Shown one piece after another: positions 1-13,773 of a stretch of DNA of 64,000 bases. The notes under the pieces are model-generated. The model was not told where the DNA came from and made no database searches. It worked only from the letters and a program-made list of their open reading frames with translations. Position 1 is the first letter of the stretch, and each line of letters starts with the position of its first letter. The position numbers and the translations under genes were made by a program. Source of the stretch: Dipylidium caninum (lineage: Eukaryota; Platyhelminthes; Cestoda; Cyclophyllidea; Dipylidiidae); NCBI GenBank assembly GCA_017562135.1, contig QEYB01001208.1:620001-684000 (forward strand). The letters run 5' to 3'.

Positions 1-3000
1 GGTTGTTGTTGATGTTGCTGTCACAGTCGGCGCCAGACTCTTGAGGGAGGCGATTTGAAGGGAAGTGGTGTCGCCAATCCCATTGCGAGTTCACTTGCCC
101 TCTTTAATTTTCCGCCGTCCAGCTGATACATCCAACTTAGACAAATGATCCAGAGTGAATCTGGAATAGATCCAGAGAAGAACAGGCTACCCTACCCGAC
201 TCAACCGCGAAGATTGCGGCCCCCGGGCCAGGAGTCTTGGCGACGCCCGAAACGTGCTCACGGTGAGGATACCAGTTGGAGGCAGTTGAGACAGCAAAAT
301 CCTCATTCGTTGCTCAGGGGCGTGTAACGACTTACGATCCTTTAGATACCGAGCAGCCTGAGAGAAGCGCTTTCATCAGAGGAGTTTGTGCCTTTGAAAC
401 ACGGATGCTCGGTGTGGTTTATTTGACTGGTCCTCTTCCGAAACCATCCATTTTGCCTGGTAACTGTTTGGTCATCGAAAGCATTCCATCAGTAGCAGTT
501 ATGCGTCGTCGCACTATTTGGAATGGCTGAGAGACTCCTCACGTAGGCGTGCATGCACCGCGAATGGCCAAACGAAGGTTGTGGCTAACATTAGGATGAG
601 TTGACACGCATCCGAGGCACTATGACGAATACACTGCCTCCTGGCCGGAGACATAAGCGTAAGAAGCAATCGGTTAAGAGGAGTGCGCTTTTATGAGTGA
701 AGAAGACTGTCCTTCCTCCAGCTCCCTTCGCCGCACAATATCGCATTCGCGCCAATGTTTGGCAAACTCCCAACTTGCTTCTGAACTACTGAAATGGTGG
801 TTAGTTTTGCCGTAACACCGCGTTGGCCAGAGGGCGGAAGCATCAAATGTCGACAAAGTTCTGGAAATCGAGAGAACGGGGTCCAGAAGTCTCCTCAAAC
901 CCCAATTTCGTAGTAGAGAGAACCACCGTCTTCGGATGCTGCCCTGCCCTGCTGCTTTACCTCGGTGGCAGCCACCAAGAAAATTTCCTCCATTTTTGGG
1001 ATGTAGAACTTATGCGTGCGAGGAGCACAGTGTCTTGGGGAGTTTTTTGTTAACAACTTTGAAAAATGGCAACATCGTGTTTTTAGTGATAGAAGTCGCG
1101 AGATCTATCGCCACTTAGCTGGGAGTTTTGAAGCCATCTCCTGCGAAATGCAAAATCATCACGCATGCAAATTTTGCCCATCCACAAACGCCTGTAGTCT
1201 AGCCTTTCGTCGGGGTGAATCACTGCCGAAGTGTGTGTTTGTGAGAGCAGCCAAATCTGCCTCTCGCGCCTCGGTGTCTGGGCACCCGACAGAGGCCTTT
1301 CTGTGCTCCCCAGCAGTCGCAGCCGGGGCAGTGGTCGCCCCTCCGGCGTTCGGCGGCAGTTCCTTGTCCCGCCTGCAAGGGTGACTGGGGCGCGCTCCGC
1401 CCTTTGCCCTCTTGTCCGATACACATTTCATCCATCTATGCGACTCATTACACTGTTGCTGCTGCTGTTGCTGCTAACCTAGATCTTTGGGAACATTAGT
1501 GCGGACCCCAACGAAGAATAGTCATGTTGCGACCGTTGAGTTATGAAGTCACTCCCACCAAATACTGCCCCGTACGGAGAACACCCCCTCCCGAGTGGTA
1601 GTGCACGCAGCTGCGATGTGATGCGAGCAGGCGTCTCAGTCTTGAGAATTCATCGCATTCACATAAGGTCGGTCATCACGTATTCTAAAAGTTGGGGGTG
1701 CTTTTAACTGACTTGAGTGAAGTGAAGGCCGTCGCCTCAGTACTCTAAGGCGGGTAAACAGGCCACAGGCAAGGCCAGAAGTACTTTATTCTCTCCTTTA
1801 CCTAAAAATACATTCCCATGTGATGGCGGCCAGAAGTGCTCCATTGCGCAGTGGAGCACTTCGCCTTGGCAGGACGGCAACAGCAAAGCATGACGAAAAA
1901 GGCAGCTTTCTCTTATGATAAAGTCGCAAAGATGGTAGACAAAGTGCTGCTCCACGTTGCCTTAGCGACGTATCCCTATAAATTATATCAATAATATAAA
2001 GTGTTGCGATTAAAAGGCCTTGCAGTGTTCCTGTAGGGACCCAAACTTTGCGCAGTTATGCACAAACACAGCCCGGCGATTTTCGGCCTTACACTCGAGA
2101 AACGGAGATATTTTCACACGGTGCGAGTTCGCAGTACCCACATGACCTCACCCCTGACGGTCCCGCCTTCAGCCGGCGCAGGATGATGACAGCGCGGAAG
2201 AGACGACGCGACCCTCCCTCTCCTCTGTCTCGCAAGCCCATCGTCACGGCGTTCAGAAAAATTTTCTACGAAAACATTTAAATCATTGACTATGTTCTTC
2301 CCCGCCTGCGACTACCTACCTGGTAAACTCATCAGCAAGTCGAAGAGGATACGCGGTCTTGAAAAAAAGGGCAATATTCGAAGATTTCTGAATTAGTCAA
2401 GCGGAATGCAGGCGAATGCTGCTTTGGCACGCACACAGAGGCTGATAAAACCACCTAAAGCTCTACTAAAAAACCTTCCTTGCGTTACTCCTTATCCGGC
2501 AACTCTTTCGTCCTCCTTCGCCTGTGTCCCGCACCGCCAGCAGACCACCTCAGCGACGCCCTCGAAGCCTCCCCTTCGCACGTCAGCACCAGCCTGCGTT
2601 GCACGTCGAACCTGTTGCAACAGCGTGCCGTAAAGTTAGTCGAGGAGCACTTGGAGCTTCTCGTATTTCCACTTTCACCGACTCGCCCATTTACGGCAAA
2701 GGCGCGTCCGCACTGGAGGAGTTTAAGGCAGATGACTCTCCGCGCTCAGACCGGTCCTAAAGACGTTTAACCATAAAAATACCGCGTCATAGGCAGTTGG
2801 GAAACGGAAGCATCTCTTCTCGGGCGTTTCGGTTGACATTGCTAAGCTGCCACTGGCTAATGGCGCCTCAACCGCCGCCTTTAGGGGGTTTTTACGCTAC
2901 CTCGTAAATTTTAACAATTGCACCTCTGCCTCCGACGACACTGACCGATTGGATGCCCGCGCGATAGTCGTCAGAGCTTTGCCGCGAACAGCCAGGACAC

Positions 3001-6000
3001 TGTCTTCCTCGTCCAATCCCCTCTTTCTTCCCGCCCGCCTTGTGTAAGCTCTTCTTTTGCTGAAGTCGAGTCAGTTTGACTGGCGCAAACCGAAGAGCGG
3101 GGCAACGAGGCGTCGTTCTGGTGGCCTTAAGACTCCCCTGTAGCGTTTAAATTAGTTGAGAATTTAAAATCGCATTCTCCCTGGGGTGAAAAGTCGGCAG
3201 ACCGTGCGAAATTCATCCAGACAGTCTGTCTGACCGCTCCTCCCGCTCCCAGGTCCCTCACAGTAAGCGGTGCTTCATTGGGGAAGATTTTACCGCTCTA
3301 TACGCGGTTTATGGTAGTGAAGAAGATTCATGGCAACCCGGTCTCACTTGCATATCGACTTCCACTTATTCTTACGCCATTTGTGCGTCCTTTAATGCAA
3401 CCCGCTTCCGTTCCGTGGGACCGATGCCTCCTTGTGTCTATACCAAATTTTATTTGGAAGGGTAACCTTTATGTGTGTGCGTATTTGTGTGTGCTTGTGT
3501 GTAGCGCTTAAAAAGGAGCGCGCCGACTATGGTTTTATCACTACGCTTTTGTTACGGTAGCGTTTGCTTTCAAGCGGAAAGTCAAACACGCACATTTCCT
3601 GTTGAACGGTCGGTTGTGATTACTTTTTTCTGTCAGGCGCGTTGGGAGGAAATGCGCGGCTTCCCCGTCTCTCGGTGTCGTCGGGCCGCTCACTTGGCAG
3701 AAGTATCCGCTTGGTGGAATTCTTCATTCCACCTTCCAGTTAGTTCATAACTAAAGAAGAAGTTAAATCACGTCACAGTCATAAATCGTCAGACAATTGG
3801 GAAGACAATAAAAGTGGGCCACTTAATTACATGTGCATAGCACATAAATCCCAGCCTGCGAGGAGGACGTGGGATGCAGAGCGGATCCGACGGGCCCGGT
3901 GGAGAAGTTCCACCTCCCGGCTCTTCCCCTCAATTCCAAACGAAGTAGTCTGTTCCTACGCCTCGAGGAGGAAAGCACAATTAGTTGCATCCGTTGTGCA
4001 AGACGTCCTCTCGCTTTGACTGACTTGACAGTGTCGTGGCGTCATCAACTGCGCCCTTGAAACTGATACTCTTATGCATAATAAGGGGATGTAAATACTA
4101 GACCAATCTCTCAATGGTGGACAGTTTTCGAGCCATAAATTGCTAATTATCTCGCATTACGTGGGCTGACATTTGGCGCTTGTTGGCGTTACCTGATGGG
4201 GCTGTCATCTATTCCGCGTCGGTGCTGCGCCCGTCCTTTCGGTACTCTTCCCGCCGCGGCCGGGTGCTGTCGCTGTGCGTGTGAGCTGAATTGGGCGATG
4301 GCGACGGTGTGAAGCTCGGGTGACATTGAAGCAATGCATTCAATTTAAATGCAACGTGTCGGGGGGAGCCCGAATACGCTGCAGGCAGAAAATACGAGAG
4401 AAAGTTTTCTTAAGCGAGGATGGTGAACACATCACTACCATTTGGAACCCGAACACGCACGTGAGCATCGTGTGAAGTGTTGGCATGTCCGCTGCCGTCG
4501 GACGGCCGTGGTGTGCGCGGTCGAGGCGCAGCCGAGTGCCGCGTGTGCTCCAGTGCTGTGCACCCTCCCAGCGCCCGCACTCAGGCGCATTCGGGAGGTT
4601 GTGAGCGGAGAGGGGCAGGAAGTATCTAGACGTGCTCCAGCATCGTGGAAAACCGGGGCCGAGGCGCGACGGAGGCTGAGGCAGCCTTTCACATTGAATA
4701 TTCACATGGAATAGTACACAGCACTCGTTTCCTTTCGATACGACAACGCGATGAGGAGGGGCGTGCTTTCTTTTGCCCTCATTCCCCACCAAGTGCGGTT
4801 TGCGTGCCAGCTCTGGAATGAAAGTGTTCTTCCTCTAATTCATCTCGAGATGACCTCAGAGTGGTTATTAGACCACTTCACCGTCCCCATTCGCCGCTCG
4901 TATGTTACCTCTGAGTGTTGGGTATATTAGGAATTGGGGAGGCGGTCTCCAGCTCACTGTACTCGGCAGGATTACATGCCATTTGGAAAGAAGCGCCCTC
5001 GAAGGGGTCGCCGTTTAGCCTGTTCGGATCTGCCCTTCAAGGTGGTAATTTCGGCGACGGACTGCCAAAATGATGGGTTAAAATGGGAGATGTCATTAGG
5101 CAAACTATTTTAGTTAAAGTGAAGTTTCTCTACTTCACTTGGGATGTAAGAGGGCTAATTCATGCCCACTTTGCGCCTGTCTCTTCCACTCATGTGGCTT
5201 ACGAAGTCAACCCTTCCTTCTGACGGTGAGCTCAATACAAAGCAATCTGTTTTACCTTGTGCTGCGGAGTCTGCTTAATGAACACGTTGATGTACAACCC
5301 AGGCAAAATAAGCCTCCCCACAGGGGTTGCTCTGCCCTTAACCGGCGGGTATTTCAGACGCCTCAACTCCTCGCCCTTAAAACACGCACAAAAAGTCGTC
5401 GTGTTAGACGAGAAGAAGCCGTGGTGGTTAAGTTGTAATTGATCCTGTATCCTTTCGACTCTGCGGTGTTCGTAGGCACTTTGCTGGTCTCCACTGTTTT
5501 GCACATTCGAGAGAGTGACAATTCGTTCCATCGTGGCGTGAAATTGTGCCCTGATGATCCGAAATATTTCGTGATCACACGTACCACGCGAGGGTCTTCT
5601 CTGCCAGTGCGTAAACTTACCTTGTCACATGGGCGCGTAATTTTAGCGATTGTTCACGGTACGAGAGGGCAGTCAGGAGATAAAAAGAAGGCGCAGAAAG
5701 GGGTGGCATCTCCAGTCGCCAGTGGTCTTGTCGAATCAAACACGAGGCGTCAAAAATCACGGTTTATGGTACCACACCACATCCACCATAGCTACGACGG
5801 TGGAAGACTTCGTCTTTATGCTACGTATACGGTGAAAGGACGGGCTGGTGGGCTGAGCGGTTGTTAAGGCCCAGTTAACTTTTCCCCTCCAGTCACTCTG
5901 CTGTTGACCTGATGGTCAGCTTCTCGGGCGTTTCATTTGCTCGAGTGGCCCACCATCCAAGGCGAATGTGCGTGAAATCCATCCATTTAGACCATTGCGC

Positions 6001-6112
6001 AACAGGGCTGCGTAAAACCTGATTTATCGCGTTATATGGAGATTCTGCCAGCATATTACGGTTTTGCAACACTTTAGCGCCGTTTTTTTCATGAACAGGG
6101 AAGCCCATTCAG
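1..6112. other. GC-rich stretch without a recognisable gene
   Basis: Open frames here are short, overlap on both strands, and match no family I know. They look like chance frames in relatively GC-rich DNA. The missing first coding exon of the innexin (N-terminal tail and first membrane segment) should lie here or further upstream, but I could not find it. Pyrimidine-rich tracts and simple GC runs occur, but no repeat structure stood out. Confidence 0.5.
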
Positions 6113-8903
6113 TGCTGGGTGCCGCAGGAATTCAAGCATCCCTGGGAGGAATACGCGGAGAATCTGTGCTGGATTCAGAATACCTACTTTCTACTGCCAA
6201 ACGAGGATGTGCCGGAGGACGACTTTGAGTTTCATCGTGTGAAGTACGTCGGCTACTACCAGTGGATTGTGATCGTGTTGGCCGGCCAAGCTATGCTCTC
6301 CTGGGTGCCCTACCTGGTCTGGCGCGTGGGCTCCAAACGTCTGCCCATCCTCTTGCGCTCCGCCCGCGAGGCCGCAGTCCCCGACCGCGAGCTACGCCAG
6401 AAGGCCGTGTCCTGCCTCGTGGCCACTCTCGAGGAGATCGCCGAGTCCACCGCGCGACAGAAACGCGTCAAGTCCTCCTTCAAACGCATCTTCTGCTCCA
6501 TCCGCCCCAATATTGAGATCACCCTCCTCTTCTTCTTCGTCCGATGTCTCTTCATTGGCAATTCAGTAGGACAGATTTACCTGATGAAACACTTCATCGG
6601 TAGCAATAGCTCCTACTTCGGAATAGACATGCTCAACAACCTGATCGCTGGCCGCGACTGGGAGACCACCGGACAGTTCCCAAGGGTCACATACTGTACA
6701 GTCAACGTGAGAAAAATGGGCCAAATCAAACCAGCAAGGTGAGCGTTCTGAGGCGTGGCAGACGTCAGCCAAGGGGGGGGGGCTCCTCTTCTCCCAGACA
6801 CCTTCTTCGTTGTGGAAACGAGTGGGAGACGCTCACCTCCTCCTAATGGAGCGCCTCACCACCGGAGTCCTAACCGCCTGGGCAAGCATTTTCTTCAAGA
6901 ATAGCGCTATCACGACCACGTAAAGACAGATCCTGTCCGATAAGTATTGCGCTGTTCACCTTCTATCATTTCTCACTTTGGCGCGATCTTCCAAACTCCG
7001 GTTGAGACTAAAATTTTATGCTTCTACTCTTGAAAATTTTAGAGTATGGTGTAATTTCGCAGCCACACACGTAGCTAATAAACTGATCTTGTGTTAATTA
7101 CTAGGCTTAAATTTGGCCTATTTCCTCGAACAAGTCGCATTACACACTGGCTCGACTGGAATGTGCGCAATACTGGTCGGTTCAGAGTTTGACCGTTGCC
7201 ACACGGGAGAAAGACGAACATTCGCGGGGAGGCATCGTTTGGTCAAAGTCACTCGGTGGCCCCAAGGGAGGTGCCTTCTTCCGCGAAACGGCCCTTTTCC
7301 CTCGCCCTCGCCCTCTCCCTCATAACTGAGCCCAAAGAGGAGGCAGACGAGGGGGTGGGAGAAAGAAAGAGGGTGGGCGGGTAAGAACGCTGCCCCAGCT
7401 GATGCGACGAAATGATGGAAACACACTCCTTCGTCCCAATGCAAAAGTCCGGGAATTTTCTGGGAATTAATTTGCTGCAATGTCGAGATCGAAACAGTTG
7501 TTAAGTTTCCAACTCCCCGTCTCGACACGTGGGAAATGCGTCTGTCTTGTTAATCGCCTCCGAGGAACTGTGCTGGGAGAAGGAGGAAAGCCACTGCCTA
7601 AGAATAGCGTGTCCAGCATTTTTTTCAATGAGCTTAAAATGTTTCCCCACGTTAGAGCTAATAAGAGTTGGCAGGCGGGATTCTCGTAGTTCTGAGACAG
7701 GTTCTTCTCTGCCGGACGAGGCGAAAGCAGAAGTCTCCACTTCCATCATACATTGGGAGAATTTGCCTCTGAGTGGCCGGGCAAATGAGGCCATTCAAGG
7801 CTGATGCATTCTTAGCTAATACATTGCCACTGTTACACCAGGCGACTGTGGTTCTCTCCAGCCATTAGCCAGCAGTAGCCGGGGGCATTTCCTGGACAAC
7901 CCCTCCCGCTGCGGGAGGAAACATTCGCCTCGGCAGATGCATGCCGACTTCTCATAATTACTGCGTAGACGGACATGACCTGCATACCGTGCTTTTACTG
8001 CATCCCATAAATAGTTTATGCGATATAAATAATCTCCACATCCTTGCGTAAATCGCACGAAACCGGCCATCTACCTGCCTTTTTGGGCTCATCTCTGCGG
8101 GAGCTGAAATTACTAGCTTGAGTCTACAGGCCGTCAGACGTTCGCTTCCTCTACTGGCCCCACTTTGAAGGCAGGACACTAATTTTATCTTGAACTCTCC
8201 CCTGTTCACCTTCACTTTTCAATGGACATTATGTAAGGCAAGTGCACAGGTGTAAACTCTGCCTATGAAAGTGCTACTCAATCCATACATTCCGAAAATA
8301 TTAGCCCGCGGGGTCGAGGGGACTTGCAGGGCCGCTTAAGAGGAAGTAAAGCGGATTGCAAATCACTGAAAAGAATTCATTTCAGAACGCCGGGAGCTTG
8401 AAAAGGCCCCAAGCTCTTTGTAGGCTGAAATGTCGGGGTTAGGATAAAAGGGGGAGTTAACCAGTTGGTGGTGACATTTATGGTTCCGTTGCAGCTACAC
8501 CCTCCAATGCGTACTTCCAATCAACTACTTCGTTGAGAAGATATTCGTCTTTCTCTGGTTCTGGTTCCTCCTCCTGGGTGCCTTCACCGCGTTCAGCACA
8601 CTGCAGTGGGCCTTCAACACGCTGGTACCAATGCGGCGGATCGCCTACATTAAACAGTACATTCGGGCGATCCGCCAATTGTCCAATACAGAGGAGCGCG
8701 ACTGTACGCGATTCGTGAATAACAACTTGGGTCCCGATGGAGTCCTCATCCTGCAGGTGGTCTCCCGCGCCTCCAGTGACCTCATCGCCCTCGACGTCAC
8801 CGCCACCCTGTGGAACAATTACCGACACGCGAAAATCACCGGCACCGAGGAGGATTTCAGTCGGTTCATTGAAAACGTCAATCGTGGCACGTCCGCAGTA
8901 TAG
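6113..8903 (+). CDS. Innexin gap-junction protein, N-terminal exon missing
   Basis: Innexins form invertebrate gap junctions and hemichannels in the plasma membrane. Two exons are clear: 6113-6738 (opens with C-W-V-P after a CAG acceptor, ends in a GTGAGC donor) and 8495-8903 (after TTGCAG, stop TAG at 8901-8903). The phases agree (2 nt + 1 nt), giving 344 residues. In order they hold extracellular loop 1 with two cysteines (C-W-V-P and N-L-C-W), the innexin YYQW motif at the start of membrane segment 2, membrane segment 3, loop 2 with two cysteines (V-T-Y-C and L-Q-C-V-L-P), membrane segment 4 (EKIFVFLWFWF) and a cytoplasmic tail. Only about 55-60 N-terminal residues are missing compared with a usual 400-450. 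Codons are strongly C/G-ending, unlike genes beyond 20 kb. The intron is 1,756 nt. Confidence 0.93.
6739..8494 (+). other. Innexin intron
   Basis: This is a GT-AG intron (GTGAGC at the 5' end, TTGCAG at the 3' end). Neither strand shows a coding exon inside it. A short CCCTCGCCCTCGCC-type pyrimidine run lies near 7302-7320. Nothing else was recognised. Confidence 0.8.
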
Positions 8904-11900
8904 CACTGACTGACTTCTCCTCGTCTCCGCGTTCCAGCAAATTCCAGATTCCTTCTCACCCTTCTCTTCTCGCCCTCCCCACCCGTGCTCTTCCAGACTC
9001 CTCGTCTGTGCGTGTAGGAATATTTACATGAAAAGCGCTTCTGAGCGCTCCCGCAATCTTTCAATTCACCGCGCTCCCCATGCTCCCGCTCCCGTGTCCC
9101 CTTCCATCTCCTTATTTATTAACTGCATAGTCGTCAACTGGGACCAGCAATCTCTCACCACTCCCTGACCGCCCCACGCTATCTATTCCTTGCGTGTTGT
9201 AGATGCAACTCGGTCTGATTGCCTGCCTTTTGCGTTTCTTCCCCTTCGGGCTTAAGTTATTCACCCACTCAGGCAGCTAACTCCCATCCTGGTTCCAAAG
9301 TCTCACATGCACCTCTTTCAGCCTCTGTGTCATGCCCTTCCCCTGCCCGCCTTCCGAACGCCATCTCGACCAAGTCTTTCAACAGCCCCAATATTATCAG
9401 TCCTCCTTTTTATAGACCCACTTGTTTGTGAGTGTGTGTGTGTATGTGCTTATGTGCTTATCTGCGTAGCATTACTATTTATCAACCTTCACTTTTGTAA
9501 ACAAACATCCTCGTGTCTTCACCTCTACCTCTCTTCCCCTCGCCCTCGGTATTTATAGACTACAGCTTAATTTCTGGGTCCAACGAAGATGGCATGAGCC
9601 ATCAGGACACGAGAATTAATATTTTCTGACCTTCTTCCCACATCCCCTCCCTCGCCCCCCGGACCAAGTCTGTAGGTTTTCCTGATGCAGAGAAGACCCT
9701 TTTCCCAACCACCGTTGCTCTCATCTTTGCCCGCCGGATGCGCGCATCCACTGGACGCTTACACTCAGGAAGATGCATTTCAAAGTGATTTTCTTCCCTC
9801 TTTTCCTTCGCCTCCCATTCCCCGCCCGGCTCCGCCCCGCCAGCTCCACCCCGCTCCGCCCCACCCCGATCCCTCCCTCGTCCTCTCTGATTTAAAGGAA
9901 TGGACATCTTTCATGCAGTACACCATCTGTTGTTAACCTGACCCAATCCCAAATTCATTTATCCCTGTTATCTCTCAATGGTCCAACAAGCACAAATAAA
10001 TGGTGACCAGTTATGTAATATAATGGGGTCCACTAAATTTCTCACTTTGCGGGTAAAGTCATTCACTCGTTCCCCTGTCCGAGACCCTTCAACTCGCTAC
10101 TTTTGACTCCACAAGATTCCCTCCAGCTCCGTCGCTGGACCTAAACAGTCTCGGACTTTCGGCTACTGCGTCCAACAACGACGAACTGACGAATTCCCAA
10201 GTGATTGCGCCAGAAGTCACAGTTCAGGCTATTTATCCTTGTGAATACTAAGTGGAGAAGACAAGTTACCCCACTTGTATAACCGTTTTGCTTAGACAAG
10301 GGACAGTGCTGAGGAGAGTCGCCCCGCCACCTTCTACTACCGGACCGGCAGCCGAAAAAATTACTGCGTCAAACTTAGAATAAAATTCCTCTGATAATTT
10401 TGTTTCAAGACTTAGTAACGTCTTCACTTGAGTGGATTCTGTGCTCTTAATCCTCTACACGTTTTCACCTTAAATAAATCTGACCGTTGGCGCCGCTTCT
10501 TCCCATCGCCACGCCGCCTCGCGCCTTAATTCTCCCCCTTTTTAGCCACTTGCATGCGGCAGACAAAGTTTCTTCAGAATGGCCAGTAGTGTGGTAAGGT
10601 CGTCGAATACGAATTGTCTAAGGAAATCTCTCTCGCCTTCCCGAGGAGTTTGCTGGGCCGCTCTGAAGTGGAACTTCCTAGCGTGAGCCAGGAGTTGCGC
10701 GACTGGGCAGTGGAGGGAGATGACTACTTAGGAGGGCAATAACTTACTTGCCTACGCCACGAGTTATAGCTGTGTGTGGGAGGACATATTTTGTCATTGA
10801 AAGGAAACGTACCATCCTCACTTTTCACCGCTTCTCATTGCTACAAGACAATCAAAGCCAAAACCCTCGCTGGTGGGCTGAAATGACTTCCTAATGTGGG
10901 TCTTCGCACTTGTGTGTTTAACATGAGCGGGCGGGTCGAAGGGAGACGTGGGCGAGAAGATCAGGTTGTGGAAGTTTTCTACTCTCGAAGCAGGTGGCAT
11001 TGTTTCGTAACAGCCTTCCAATGTCGCCTTTGAGAGTGAAGTCGAAGGAGTCAATTCCTCTGCCTCAGTCTTCAGTCCTCAGTCCTTCATTGCAGTAGTT
11101 TTGTTGCCTGCCTGATTTCTTTATCTCCAGGTAATGTAATTCCGCTGGGCTGGCGCCCTAAGGCCTCGAAGTAGACCATTTGATCAGCTCAGCTGGACCT
11201 CCTGTATGCGTCAGATTTTGCTACCGGTCGCCTTACCGGCAGCCCATTCATTCCTTTCTGCAGCATTTCATTTGTTCCACGGCTTTCAGAACAAGAGTTA
11301 GAAAGGATAAACTGAAAGGGCATCTCAACAGAGACGCGATTTTGTCTCCCCTCAGAAGTTCTTAATCGGCCGAGGTGCATGCAGCTCCGACGAAGATGGC
11401 GACACGGGGGACACGGAGTCATGGAGGAAAGAAGCAGAGAAGATGCCGCGGACTCGTACAATTGGCTGACCGAGGCGTATTTGCCCCTAGGTCCAGTTAC
11501 TCCCGGGGGTGACAAAGCAATGTGTCGTCCGTGTGCGTGATGCGGGCAGAGGACGTGTTGGTGCGTACTTACAGAGGCATCACCGGTCGGAACATCGCAC
11601 GTCGCGTCGCGCCAGGGGGTTGAGGAATTGGGTAAGGTGTCGCATTCAGCCCAACCCTCGTGGACACGTGCGGCAACGCGCCGACCGAGTTCTTTCCAAA
11701 TACTCAGCGCCAAAATGAACTGTCCAAAGGCAGAGTTTGACAAACCGCGGGAAGATTCCTTAGTGACTCCTCACAAGTGCGCAAAATATCTGCTGGATCG
11801 AGAAGGGAATGACCGTGCACTCGGGACCATGGGGCGATGACGAAGTTCCAGTGAAAATGTACGGCGGCTACCCTTCAAGGTGAGCAAACTGCAAATAAAA

Positions 11901-13688
11901 TCTCCCTTTAAGGAGACGTTGGAGTTTATGAATCATTTTCAAAATTTATGTTTTATCGCATGAGTGGATGATGAAAGTAATTTCGGTGAAGAAAGCTGGC
12001 GCATGCACATGTGTTCCATTCATGTTGTGTAGCGTTTCGGGGCCTGACGGGTTGGGAAACACTTGTCAAAAGGATTCCACTATGAGGAAGTGGGAGGGCG
12101 AAGTGGTCGCCGTTCCGAAGCACCATCAATAGCGGCTTAGCAGCCACGGAGATAGTTGGTCGCGGCAGCGAATAACAATTTCCCAGGCCAGTGCCGTGCT
12201 AAACTGCAAATTTCCACTTACACGGCGTGCGTTTGACAGCAGTGGCTAATGACACTCGCCTTTTTCGGTCTGCTCGCATGATCGCCTCACCGCGAGTCCA
12301 CCGCTGACTGCACTTCGTCCACCCGTCACCCGCGCCTGTCCGCCGACGCCAGGAGACGCGACCGCCGTCCGACTGCGGCCCTTCCCCGGCGCCCTCGCGT
12401 CCTCGTGGCGGTTGTCCGTGACCTGCTCGGGATCGACTCGGCGTCGCTGAGCCCGGTCTCCGAGCCCGTGAGTGGAAGTACAGCAGCGCCTGCAAAGGCC
12501 CCCCTTCCTTTCCTGCCATTCAGTTACTACTCCCGGGGCGTGACTTCATTCATTATAGAAAGCGGCGGAAGAACTTCTCTGCTTTGCGGCCAGATGTAAT
12601 AGCAGCCAAATACCCGTCTTCCTCATAAATTATTATTCTTATCACTGTAGCGGTGAACTAAACAAGCCCCCAGTAAGGGATGAAAGGATGCGCACAATTG
12701 ATCGCAACGAACCTTAAGTGAGCCACGACATCGGAGTCTCTGTCTGCTTACAAGCGGCAAACCGGCGGTTTCAGTTCAAACTGTCACGTGGTGTTGAGTT
12801 TGACTTCTCACTTATGCCTTTTCCCGCATGAGGCGCAGATACGCAAAGCTTTTGACTTAGCTAAGAGTCGAACTGCCCCGCCTCGACGTCACGGCCCCAC
12901 TTCACTCGAACTTGGAACGCAGCCGGTAAGGCCATGGTGCGAATGTTGGCTGCTCACTTCTGCTAGGACGCTGCAAAAAATTGGGGAATTCCGTGGTTTC
13001 GTGGTGTAGCTCCAGCGTTTGTGACTCGAAGAGTGAAGGACGAAATTAATTTCGCTGGTATGACCGGCCGCAATTAATCATGGCCTGACACTCCGGGCAG
13101 CCCTCGTTTGGCCCGATGATTTAGTTGCCCTCGGCGGAGGAGAAGAGCACTATAGTGGATACGGCGACGGTCCAAATATAGCCTTGCAATAGATATAAGG
13201 GCAATTTCACTTCTATCATGATCAAATTTCCCCTAATTTAAAGTCCTTTGGTAGAAATTACAGGTGGAATACACGAGAGCCAAGTGTATACTACAGTGTA
13301 ACGTAGTCGAACGAGTCTTCGCGAAGCTTACAATGCGAGCACCTCCTCAATGGACGACTTCCGTATGTGGTAACTCAAAAAGGTTAACTTTTGACGAGTC
13401 GAACCTTTTACTGACAAGTGGTTGATCGGGTTTAGCGCGTGCGGCCAATGTGTCCGAGGAGGTCTCTCATACCCCTTCGGGTCATCGGTGCGAGATACTA
13501 TCGGCTTGTCAGCTGCATCCGAGGTCGTTGTGGCATCGGCCACTCGCAGTTGCCACCTCACATTGCGACGGAGTGCTCCCAAGGCGCGCAAAAGCGGAAG
13601 ACGCCGGGAAAAGTAGGGAAAGAGACTGACGCCCGACCTCTTGTCGCCGGAGCACTGACGTGGGAGGCGTAGTAAGCGGAGTGTTCAG

Positions 13689-13773
13689 TTGGATGATGTG
13701 GTTCAGTGGTAGGCAGCGGTCTCCGTGGCTTCTCCTAAGGAAAGAGGTGTTCAACTTCCCCTCCCTCATCCAA
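13689..13773 (+). pseudogene. tRNA-like sequence, probably a tRNA pseudogene or tRNA-derived element
   Basis: The ends can form a perfect 8-bp acceptor-like stem (TTGGATGA with TCATCCAA). Just inside lies TGGTTCAGTGGTAGG, close to a tRNA A box as in tRNA-Gly, and near the 3' side GTGTTCAACTTCC resembles a B box / T loop. I could not form a clean anticodon arm, and the T stem has a mismatch, so it is unlikely to be a working tRNA. The 85-nt length would suit a long variable arm. A chance match remains possible. Confidence 0.3.

Noticed and set aside
4340..4792. 150-aa minus ORF with an overlapping 90-aa + ORF
   Set aside because: Mutually antisense in GC-rich DNA, with no homology or splice context; treated as chance.
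9995..10000. AATAAA as the innexin poly(A) signal
   Set aside because: It lies about 1.1 kb past the stop with no supporting downstream GT-rich element; kept only as a remark.
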